Source: CBCXVS01 sp965178525 (GTDB lineage Bacteria; Tectomicrobia; Entotheonellia; Entotheonellales; Entotheonellaceae). From it: a stretch of 22,177 bases of DNA. Shown here one piece after another: positions 15,686-22,177 of this stretch. A program made the translations under genes and the position numbers. The stretch spans positions 1 through 22,177 of the forward strand of contig CBCXVS010000108.1 in NCBI GenBank assembly GCA_965178525.1, written 5' to 3'. Position 1 is the first letter of the stretch. The number at the start of each line of letters is the position of its first letter. The notes under the pieces were generated by a model that was not told the DNA's origin, searched no databases, and was given only the letters and a program-made list of their open reading frames with translations.

Positions 15686-16897
15686 ATGACATTATCTGTT
15701 TCTTCCTGTCGGCCGGCCATTGCTGGTATGCTGGAACGTGCTAGCGCGGACCTGCAACTTTCTGCGCAGGAGGCCTATGCGTTCGAGCATACGAGCAGCA
15801 GCGAATTGCTGGCCTTATTACAGGTCGCCGATGCCCTGCGAGCGCGTTATCATGGCGACACCATGACCTACTCACGCAAAGTCTTTCTGCCCCTGACCAA
15901 TCTCTGCCGCGATTACTGTGGCTACTGCACCTTTCGCAAAGATCCGGGCGATCCCGGCGCCAAGACCATGACACCGGACGATGTGCTAGAGGTGGTAGCG
16001 CAAGGGGAGAAATTGGGTTGCAAGGAGGCGTTGTTCAGCCTCGGCGATAAACCCGAAGCTCTCTTTCCCGAGATGCGCGTGGACTTGCAACGCTTCGGGC
16101 ATCGCCGCACCCTGGCGTATCTGGCAGAGATGTGCCAACTGGTGCTCGACCATTCCTCGCTTTTGCCACATGCCAATCCGGGCGTGATGGGCCGGAAAGA
16201 TCTCGAACGTCTACGTGATGTCAATGCCAGCATGGGCCTCATGCTGGAAAGCACCAGCCGGCGCTTGCTGGCGCCTGGGATGGCGCACGACAATGCCCCG
16301 GATAAAGATCCGGCGATCCGGCTCAAAACCATCGAAAATGCCGGCAAGTTACGCATCCCCTTTACAACAGGCATCCTCATCGGCATTGGGGAAACCTTTG
16401 CCGAACGGGTGGACGCGTTATGCGCCATTCGTGATCTGCACCAGCAGTACGGCCATATTCAGGAAGTGATTATTCAGAATTTCCGCGCCAAGCCCGACAT
16501 CCCGATGCACGCGCAAGCGGAGCCGACGTTACTCGATTTTCTCCGCACCATCGCGGTGGCCCGGCTCATCCTCGGTGGCGAGATGAATCTTCAGGCTCCG
16601 CCGAATTTGACCCCCGAGCAATATCAGCTGCTCATGACAGCCGGCATCAACGACTGGGGCGGAATTTCGCCGTTGACGATCGATTTTATCAACCCGGAAG
16701 CGCCGTGGCCGCAATTGCGCACGCTGCAGCGCGTGTCCGCCGAAATGGGGCTGCGGCTACGCCAACGTCTGGCGCTGTACCCGGAGTACATCACCCGCAA
16801 GCCGGGTTTCATCGCTCCCTCCCTCGAACCTCGCCTGCAAGCGATGGTGGACGAAAACGGTTACCCGCTTGTGCAGCAAGGAGAAGTCGCGCCCTAA
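15686..16897 (+). CDS. cofG: FO synthase subunit 1 (CofG), radical SAM
   Basis: CofG is a radical SAM enzyme that, with CofH, makes 7,8-didemethyl-8-hydroxy-5-deazariboflavin, the chromophore of cofactor F420. The 403-residue protein has the CxxxCxxC cluster motif as CRDYCGYC (Cys74, Cys78, Cys81) inside LTNLCRDYCGYCTF. It also has EALFSLGDKPE, LLPHANPGVMG, GLMLESTSRRL and FTTGILIGIGET, all in the order and spacing typical for CofG rather than CofH. It is a stand-alone subunit, not the fused FbiC form, and no cofH or other F420 gene is visible in the window. The start ATG 15686 lacks a strong ribosome binding site. dapA follows 118 bases later on the same strand and both may share the terminator after dapA. 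Confidence 0.93.
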   Translation: MTLSVSSCRPAIAGMLERASADLQLSAQEAYAFEHTSSSELLALLQVADALRARYHGDTMTYSRKVFLPLTNLCRDYCGYCTFRKDPGDPGAKTMTPDDVLEVVAQGEKLGCKEALFSLGDKPEALFPEMRVDLQRFGHRRTLAYLAEMCQLVLDHSSLLPHANPGVMGRKDLERLRDVNASMGLMLESTSRRLLAPGMAHDNAPDKDPAIRLKTIENAGKLRIPFTTGILIGIGETFAERVDALCAIRDLHQQYGHIQEVIIQNFRAKPDIPMHAQAEPTLLDFLRTIAVARLILGGEMNLQAPPNLTPEQYQLLMTAGINDWGGISPLTIDFINPEAPWPQLRTLQRVSAEMGLRLRQRLALYPEYITRKPGFIAPSLEPRLQAMVDENGYPLVQQGEVAP

Positions 16898-17015
16898 AAA
16901 ATCCCTCAGAGACATCGACAACGTCCGGGTTTCATGGGTAAAATTGGGCCGAAAGCTGCGGCGAGCCGCAGTCAGCATACATGGCAGAGGCGCTCTAAGA
17001 GGAGAGGGTGACATT

Positions 17016-17915
17016 ATGGCACAGCGGAACTGGTCCGGTATTCATATTCCCATTATCACGCCCTTCAAGGATGACGACAGCATTGACGAGGACGGTTTGC
17101 GGCGTTTAGTGGATTATATGATCGATGTACAAAAGGCCGACAGTCTCGTACCGTGTGGCACCACGGGCGAATCGCCGACCCTGTCGCACGATGAACACGA
17201 GCGCGTTATCGAGATTGTTATCGACGCGGCAGCCGGGCGGGTTCCGGTCATGGCGGGCACGGGCTCGAACGCAACGCACGAAGCCATCGAGCGCACCCAG
17301 CACGCCGAGCAGGCTGGCGCCGCGGCCTCTCTACAAGTCTGCCCGTATTACAACAAGCCAGAGCAAGAGGGCATCATCGCCCATTTTGAGGCCATCGCCA
17401 AAAAGACGTCACTGCCCTTGATTCTCTACAATATTCCGGGGCGGACAGGGCGCCTCATCGAGGCCAAGACGCTGGTTAAATTGGCGCAGATTGACCATAT
17501 CGTTGGGGTGAAAGACGCGGCGGCCAATATCAATCAGACCATGGCGTTATTAGCTGCCACACGTCACATGGACAAAAAGTTTTATGTGCTCTGCGGTGAG
17601 GATGCCCTGACGTTCTCGTCGCTGTGTCTAGGCGGTGACGGCGCCATTGCCGCGACGGCCCACGTCATCGGCCAAGAACTGCAAGAGATGATGCAAGCTT
17701 TTTCCCGGGGCGACTATAAAGCGGCGCAGGATATTCACTTCCGTACCCTCGACGTCGCCAATGCCTTGTTCATCGAAACGAATCCCGTCCCCGTGAAAAC
17801 GGCCTTGACGATGATGGGATTGCCGGCCGGAAAAGTGCGCCTGCCGCTCACGCCCATGCGTCCGGAGACGCAAGACACCTTGCGGCAAGCGCTCCAGTCC
17901 CTTGGCAAGATCTGA
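17016..17915 (+). CDS. dapA: 4-hydroxy-tetrahydrodipicolinate synthase (DapA)
   Basis: DapA condenses pyruvate with aspartate semialdehyde, the first committed step to lysine and diaminopimelate. The 299-residue protein has the threonine pair in PCGTTGESPTL (Thr49, Thr50), the catalytic tyrosine region QVCPYYNKPEQEG, and the Schiff-base lysine in VGVKDAA (Lys166). IPGRTG and IETNPVPVKTAL also agree with DapA rather than with sialate or KDG aldolase relatives. ATG 17016 follows a GGAGAGGG stretch; the longer in-frame start at 16869 would overlap cofG and add unlike sequence. It is preceded by cofG and followed by a strong intrinsic terminator, so it probably closes that transcript. The arginine- and lysine-type genes nearby give no clear shared pathway. 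Confidence 0.93.
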   Translation: MAQRNWSGIHIPIITPFKDDDSIDEDGLRRLVDYMIDVQKADSLVPCGTTGESPTLSHDEHERVIEIVIDAAAGRVPVMAGTGSNATHEAIERTQHAEQAGAAASLQVCPYYNKPEQEGIIAHFEAIAKKTSLPLILYNIPGRTGRLIEAKTLVKLAQIDHIVGVKDAAANINQTMALLAATRHMDKKFYVLCGEDALTFSSLCLGGDGAIAATAHVIGQELQEMMQAFSRGDYKAAQDIHFRTLDVANALFIETNPVPVKTALTMMGLPAGKVRLPLTPMRPETQDTLRQALQSLGKI

Positions 17916-17932
17916 GATCCGGGCCATATCCA

Positions 17933-17979
17933 GCACAGCCGCACCGCGAACCTATCGCGGCTGTGCGCACGGTCTTTTT
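17933..17979 (+). terminator. Rho-independent terminator after dapA
   Basis: GCACAGCCGC (17933-17942) pairs perfectly over ten bases with GCGGCTGTGC (17957-17966), and a T-rich run TCTTTTT follows at 17973-17979. An alternative inner stem CCGCGA/TCGCGG (17944-17949 with 17955-17960) stacked on GCACAG/CTGTGC is also possible. The site lies 18 bases after the dapA stop and separates it from the TPR gene. Confidence 0.75.
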
Positions 17980-18102
17980 CTGAGCTTTTATCGTATCACG
18001 CCCCTCCTCTCGCATTTCCTCAGCGGTCGAACCAAACCGTTCATGTCAGTTCGGATACAGCTCGTCAGGGTGGGGCGCCATGACGGAGACAAAGGGGATA
18101 TG

Positions 18103-19173
18103 ATGGGTAAGAACGCTGGCCTTGCGTTGCCCATGGGTGTGCTCATCGCGTTACTCTGTTGGGCCCAGAGCACGGTGGGACAAGACGCCATTCCCCAGGA
18201 AGCGCAGACGCAGTATGAGACGGGAGTTGCCTACGCAACACGGGGCAAATATCATAAGGCCATCGCGGCATTTACACGCGCTATCGAACTTGCCCCGGCT
18301 TTTGCGGCAGCCTACCGGGAACGTGGCCACATCCAATACCAGGCGGGGAATACGGAGGCGGCCATTGCGGATTGCGGCAAAGCGATTGAACGCGATGCGG
18401 CCTTCGTACAAGCCTACACGTGTCGTGGCCAGGCATATGCGAGCGCCGGGCGCTACACCCAGGCCATTCAGGATTACACCGCTGCGGTACGCCATCAACC
18501 GGATGAGGCATTGGCCTATAACCATCTCGGTCTCGCCTACCTCGCGCTCGGTCACGCCGACCAAGCCATTGCCGCGCTGCAGCGCGCCGTGCAGCATCAG
18601 CCCTTGTTTGCACGCGCCTTCAATCATTTAGGACTCGCCTATAAAAAAGCCGGGCAAGGGATCGAGGCCATCTATAGTTTCAACCGGGCCTTGAGTCTTG
18701 AGCCAAACGACGCCAACACCACCCGCAACCGCCAGGCCATGTACGCGCAGCTCAGTGCCGTGGATAAGGCATTTCTGGACTATAATACCCGTCTAGAAGC
18801 GCATCCCGAGCTGGCGAGTTCCTTTTTTCATCTCGGCAACGCACATGCCAAGGCCGATCATTATCAGTTGGCCCTCACTGAATACAGACGCGCCCAGCCG
18901 CTCACCCCAGGTCACGGCAGCCTTTATTTCCGACAGGGTCTCGCCTACAGCGGCCTGGGAAAATATCGTCAGGCGATTGAGCAGTTCACGGAATGCTTAA
19001 AACGCGTTCCGCGCCATACCGAAGGGCATTTGCGGCTGGCTGAGGCCTTCGAGGCCCTCGGGAACACTCGTCTGGCCTTGCAGACCTATGAGCGCTTTGT
19101 CACCTATGCGGCAGCCGATGATGACCGCCTCGTTTGGGCCGTGGAGAAAATTGCCGCGCTGCGGAGCCGCTGA
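18103..19173 (+). CDS. Exported tetratricopeptide repeat protein
   Basis: This protein of about 356 residues starts with a Sec-type signal peptide (MGKNAGLALPMGVLIALLC, likely cleaved near residue 27). About nine TPR units cover the rest, for example YATRGKYHKAIAAFTRAIEL, YASAGRYTQAIQDYTAAV and YSGLGKYRQAIEQFTECL; the sixth unit is degenerate. TPR arrays form a curved protein-binding surface, so this is probably a periplasmic scaffold or adaptor; the partner cannot be told. I chose ATG 18103 because AAGGGG lies five bases upstream; the ATG at 18100 is too close to it and the frame upstream to 17902 runs across the dapA terminator. No operon partner is apparent, since the next gene lies on the other strand. 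Confidence 0.85.
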   Translation: MGKNAGLALPMGVLIALLCWAQSTVGQDAIPQEAQTQYETGVAYATRGKYHKAIAAFTRAIELAPAFAAAYRERGHIQYQAGNTEAAIADCGKAIERDAAFVQAYTCRGQAYASAGRYTQAIQDYTAAVRHQPDEALAYNHLGLAYLALGHADQAIAALQRAVQHQPLFARAFNHLGLAYKKAGQGIEAIYSFNRALSLEPNDANTTRNRQAMYAQLSAVDKAFLDYNTRLEAHPELASSFFHLGNAHAKADHYQLALTEYRRAQPLTPGHGSLYFRQGLAYSGLGKYRQAIEQFTECLKRVPRHTEGHLRLAEAFEALGNTRLALQTYERFVTYAAADDDRLVWAVEKIAALRSR

Positions 19174-19184
19174 ACCACGCTGCG

Positions 19185-19598
19185 TCATGTCATAGCTTGC
19201 AACATCGCGGTCGTAAACCGTTGAAAATCTTGTAGATGATGGGCTAATACGGCACGCATGATGTCCAGGTTGAGCTGCTCATAATCATGTATCGCAATGT
19301 TTCGAAACCCAACCATGGCCTGCATTCGCGTACAGATGTCCTCTTGTAGAACCTCGGCGTCCTGCAACAGCTGAAACGCATCCCGACTTTGCTGGGGTAA
19401 TCCGAGGCCACGCACCCGGACGCCATGCATGGCCATATCAATAGCCGCTTCGCAGGCTCGTAGCAGATTCAAAATGATGGCATCTTGCCGCGTGTAGTTG
19501 GTGGCGAGTTCCTGCTCATGGCCGCGGTATTCGTCGTGAATGCGACGCAGACAACGCTCGATGATGGCCGCCTTATTCAGCAGGACGTCATCCGCCAT
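19185..19598 (-). CDS. hepT: HEPN-domain RNase toxin (HepT/DUF86-like)
   Basis: This 137-residue helical protein fits the HepT (DUF86) group of HEPN ribonuclease toxins. Its catalytic motif R-x4-H-x-Y is intact as RNIAIHDY, at the position near the C-terminal third where HepT carries it. The preceding helices (NYTRQDAIILNLLRACEAAI) are typical. In studied pairs the toxin cleaves RNA and is silenced when its partner nucleotidyltransferase adds AMP to the motif tyrosine. Here the start ATG 19598 lies inside the end of the upstream nucleotidyltransferase gene (11-base overlap), indicating coupled translation of a toxin-antitoxin pair. A weak GGGGA precedes the start. Longer in-frame starts extend into the partner gene and are unlikely. 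The subtype is inferred from motif and partner. Confidence 0.85.
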   Translation of the reverse strand: MADDVLLNKAAIIERCLRRIHDEYRGHEQELATNYTRQDAIILNLLRACEAAIDMAMHGVRVRGLGLPQQSRDAFQLLQDAEVLQEDICTRMQAMVGFRNIAIHDYEQLNLDIMRAVLAHHLQDFQRFTTAMLQAMT

Positions 19599-20022
19599 AG
19601 ACACGTCCCCGCTGGCGAATATCGTGCAAGATGGCGCTGCGCTCCTCATTGAGGCGGGCATAGGACGAAAACACATACGTCTCAAACGTGCTGCAGACCG
19701 CCTCGTCAGCGCAATAGAGGCGTGCGCCATACGCGATGACCTGAGCCCGCATCACAGTCGATGCCCGCAGCAGATCGACGAGGTCAACATCACGGCCCAG
19801 CAAGTTGGCCACGGCCTGTGCCAAGTTCCACCGTTGCATCGGTTCAAGTGGCGCGGTGGGCAGCACCGCCAAGTCGACATCGCTATCGGCGCGCTCATGT
19901 TCGGTGCCCCATGAACCAAAACGATACACAGCGATGACGTCGGACAGATGTTTCAAGATGGTCGTGAGGATAGGTTCATAGGCTAGTGGAAGTATCCGCA
20001 GTATGTTCTTTGATTCAGGCAT
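19588..20022 (-). CDS. mntA: MNT-domain nucleotidyltransferase antitoxin (MntA-like)
   Basis: This 144-residue protein has the minimal nucleotidyltransferase signature GSWGT followed by DSDVDLAVL, the GSx2T-xn-DxD core that binds nucleotide and metal. A third acidic residue is available in DVDLVDLL. Such proteins paired with HepT act as antitoxins by AMPylating the toxin (type VII-like arrangement). It is the first gene of the pair, with ATG 20022 close after AGGGGA; a TTG one codon earlier is the only alternative. The C-terminal tail (TFETYVFSSYARLNEERS) is helical, as in the family. Function is inferred from the motif plus the overlapping HEPN gene. Confidence 0.87.
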   Translation of the reverse strand: MPESKNILRILPLAYEPILTTILKHLSDVIAVYRFGSWGTEHERADSDVDLAVLPTAPLEPMQRWNLAQAVANLLGRDVDLVDLLRASTVMRAQVIAYGARLYCADEAVCSTFETYVFSSYARLNEERSAILHDIRQRGRVYGG

Positions 20023-20232
20023 CAATCCCCTGTTTCCTCTTGCCTCTTGTCCCCGAAGCTACGCGCTATGCTACGTCTCCATCATAAGCGCTCAACGGAA
20101 TCCTCGTCAAGCCGATAGCCGTATGCAAAGACGCCCATGCCCAGGGTAGACAAGACACCGTTTTTCAGGTAGTATGGATGGCGCAAGACATATCGCGAAC
20201 GAGCCGTCCGGGCATGAGGAGAGACGACCGCT

Positions 20233-21981
20233 ATGGCACTTCCATCGGAGCACCTTGCAGACGCCGCCACGTGCCGCCTCTGCGGCGAACCCCAACCCAC
20301 CGAGCAGTGGCATCGTACCCGCACAGACCAGCCCCTACCGGACGCCTGGGACAACGCCGCGCCTATGGAGCGCTATTGCGGCCTGTGTGGCGCCCCATCG
20401 TGTGACGATGAGACACTCGACCGCCTGCAAGGCGAGGAAGCCGGCGCCCAGGCCGGACGCCTATACGGCGCCAGCCTCGTCAGCCCCACCCCGGACATCG
20501 TCGCCTTTATGGCGGGCTGGGACGTCGCGGCCAAAGGCGCCGTGGACCAGTCTCTCGTACCCTTTGACCTCTGGGTGAATCGAGCCCACACCCGTATGCT
20601 GGTGGCGCAGGCGATCCTGACGCGGCCACAGGGTCAGGCGATTTTGGTGGGTTTGGACGAGGTCGAACGGCGCTATCGTGCCGGACAATTTGTTCTGCGG
20701 CCGGCCTTGGAAGATGTCCATACCAACATCGAAAACTATCTCACTGATGAGCTCGGTATCGAAGCTGCCCTATCGATGCACACGGCGCGCAGCCGCAACG
20801 ACCAGGTCGTCACGGATGTGCGGCTGTGGATGCGCCATCGAGTAGTCGTGCTGGCGCGGCTGTGCCTCGACCTCATACGGCAGCTCAGCCGGGTTGCACG
20901 GCTGCACCGGGATAGTGTCATGGCGGGGTATACGCACCACCAGCACGCCACCATCTCGACGTTCGGCCATCATCTGGCGGCCTATGCCGAAGCCATTCGC
21001 CGTGTCGTGCTCCGTCTGCGTGCCTGGTACACCACGTTCAATTACAGTCCGCTGGGCTGCGTCACCGGCTTGAGTACGACCTTTGCGATTGATCGCCATC
21101 TCACGGCCAAGTTGCTGGGGTGTAAGGGTCCCGAGCCCAACTCTCTCGATCCCATGATCTGCCGCTGGGAACCCGAAGCCGACTTGGGGCAGATCCTCGC
21201 CGTGCTGCTGACGCATCTCTCGAATCTGGCCCAGACGTTTATCCTGCTGAGTACCCAAGAGTTCGGCGTGCTCAAACTGCATCCCCGCTTTTGCTCCGGC
21301 AGCAGTATCATGCCGCAGAAGGTCAATCCCGATGCCCTGGAAGTGATCAAAGCGAAGGCAGCTGAGGTTAGCAGCCGGCTCGGGGGGTTGCTCTCCCTGG
21401 GCCGGGCCAGTTTTACCGGCTACAACCGCGATCAGCAGTGGAGCAAGTATGTGATCATGGAGGCGTGTCTCGAAGGGCTGCCAGCGGTGTCGATCATCGC
21501 GCGTATCGTGGCGCATTCCTGCCAGCCCTTGCGGACGAATCCCGCCTTGCAACGTGAGGTGGGCGTGGATACCGGCCGGTTACAGGCGATGGCAGCCACA
21601 GGGTTCGCGGGCGTCACCGAAATGATGGAGCAGCTCGTGGCGCAAACCAGGATTGAATTCCGCCACCTCAAGGGCGTCATGGAGCATGCCGTGGCGCTGT
21701 CCTTGCAGCAGGGAAACGCGGACTGTGTCACGCACTCCGCGCTGTGCCAGGCCTTGCAAGAAGCGGGATTTACCGTCGAGCTGGACGCCGAGACGGTTCG
21801 GCGGCTGCAAGCGCCGGCCGCCATTCTGGCTATGAAGCACGTTGTGGGGGGTCCGGGCCAGCAGGCGCTGGAAGCGGAACTCGGCCATCTCGACGCCTTT
21901 GTGGACACGGAGCAGCAGGCATGGCAAACTCGCAGCGCATCGTTACAAGCAGCGTATGACGCGTGTCGTCAGCTTGGTTAA
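20233..21981 (+). CDS. argH: Argininosuccinate lyase homologue with N-terminal two-CxxC extension
   Basis: The C-terminal part (from about residue 75) is a fumarase/aspartase-superfamily lyase closest to ArgH, which splits argininosuccinate into arginine and fumarate. It has HTARSRNDQ (183-191), GYTHHQ with Thr234/His235, and the signature GSSIMPQKVNPD (356-367). The protein is 582 residues, over 100 longer than usual. The first 60 residues carry CRLC (14-17) and CGLC (49-52) plus Cys57, a likely zinc-ribbon-like module not normally present in ArgH. Several usual positions are altered (THHQHA for THLQRA, YSPLGCVTGLS for the PLGAGALAG type), so the substrate may differ. ATG 20233 follows GAGGAGA by about ten bases. 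It is a single gene with no arg neighbours on its strand. Confidence 0.82.
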   Translation: MALPSEHLADAATCRLCGEPQPTEQWHRTRTDQPLPDAWDNAAPMERYCGLCGAPSCDDETLDRLQGEEAGAQAGRLYGASLVSPTPDIVAFMAGWDVAAKGAVDQSLVPFDLWVNRAHTRMLVAQAILTRPQGQAILVGLDEVERRYRAGQFVLRPALEDVHTNIENYLTDELGIEAALSMHTARSRNDQVVTDVRLWMRHRVVVLARLCLDLIRQLSRVARLHRDSVMAGYTHHQHATISTFGHHLAAYAEAIRRVVLRLRAWYTTFNYSPLGCVTGLSTTFAIDRHLTAKLLGCKGPEPNSLDPMICRWEPEADLGQILAVLLTHLSNLAQTFILLSTQEFGVLKLHPRFCSGSSIMPQKVNPDALEVIKAKAAEVSSRLGGLLSLGRASFTGYNRDQQWSKYVIMEACLEGLPAVSIIARIVAHSCQPLRTNPALQREVGVDTGRLQAMAATGFAGVTEMMEQLVAQTRIEFRHLKGVMEHAVALSLQQGNADCVTHSALCQALQEAGFTVELDAETVRRLQAPAAILAMKHVVGGPGQQALEAELGHLDAFVDTEQQAWQTRSASLQAAYDACRQLG

Positions 21982-22048
21982 GTGGTCTTTCAATTAAATC
22001 TTTGGTTTTTGGTCGTTCCGTGTCATACTACGTCGGAAAGGAGACCTT

Positions 22049-22177
22049 ATGGCACGCAAACGGCTCAGCGTTCACTTGACCCAAGACGAATATGATTTCT
22101 TGATCACTTATGTCGCTCGGGGTCACAAAAAGGCCCGATACATCAACCGGGCAAGAGCCTTGCTCTTGTCTCATGAG
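22049..22177 (+). CDS. IS630-family transposase, N-terminal part (runs off the window)
   Basis: The last 129 bases encode 43 residues starting at ATG 22049, just after a strong AAAGGAG ribosome binding site. The sequence (RLSVHLTQDEYDFL, then RYINRARALLLSH) matches the helix-turn-helix N-terminus of IS630-type DDE transposases, which read L-x-x-E-x-x-x-L and later RA-x-x-LLL-S. The gene is cut by the window edge, so its integrity is unknown. The left end of the element should lie between 21982 and 22048, in the AT-rich stretch after the lyase gene. I could not mark the terminal inverted repeat without the other end. Confidence 0.75.
   Translation, partial: MARKRLSVHLTQDEYDFLITYVARGHKKARYINRARALLLSHE

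Noticed and set aside
20770..21552. 260-residue leftward frame inside the argH homologue
   Set aside because: Antisense shadow, rich in Gln/His/Arg; the lyase motifs on the plus strand are decisive.

Overview
The window reads as chromosomal DNA of a free-living or symbiotic Gram-negative bacterium with moderately high GC. The envelope-type genes (membrane-anchored DsbA, RND efflux fragment, HflK fragment, M23 endopeptidase), a stand-alone CofG for F420 synthesis, a selenoprotein candidate and an IS630-type element would fit lineages such as Tectomicrobia/Entotheonella, NC10 or deep deltaproteobacterial relatives. The taxonomic guess is inference; no rRNA or other phylogenetic marker is present.

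Left part (1-7.2 kb): a family 3 solute-binding protein without a visible signal peptide, then an M23 metallopeptidase split by a one-base frameshift. Next is an SO_0444/DUF318-type metal permease whose reading frame runs into an HflK-like module that is cut by an in-frame TGA and has lost its middle. An Rpn-type PD-(D/E)XK protein, a GlcG/HbpS-like protein and an internal fragment of an RND efflux pump follow. Three broken genes in 7 kb mark this as a decaying or rearranged region.

Middle (7.2-12.9 kb): an orphan type II thioesterase, then a leftward operon dsbA-like, MauE/DoxX-like, PAP2 phosphatase. The dsbA-like gene is the main discovery. Its reading frame carries TGA exactly where the first cysteine of the CPHC active site belongs, and a perfect 8-bp hairpin with a GG-starting loop lies 12 bases after the TGA, where a bacterial SECIS element should be. 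It is best read as a UPHC selenoprotein. A LysR regulator and a divergent MFS transporter follow.

Right part (12.9-22.2 kb): a small cupin and an ArgE-type M20 deacetylase, a convergent cyclase-family hydrolase, cofG and dapA ending in a clear intrinsic terminator, and an exported TPR protein. A leftward MntA/HepT-type toxin-antitoxin pair follows, then an argininosuccinate lyase homologue with an unusual N-terminal two-CxxC extension. The window ends inside the N-terminus of an IS630-family transposase.
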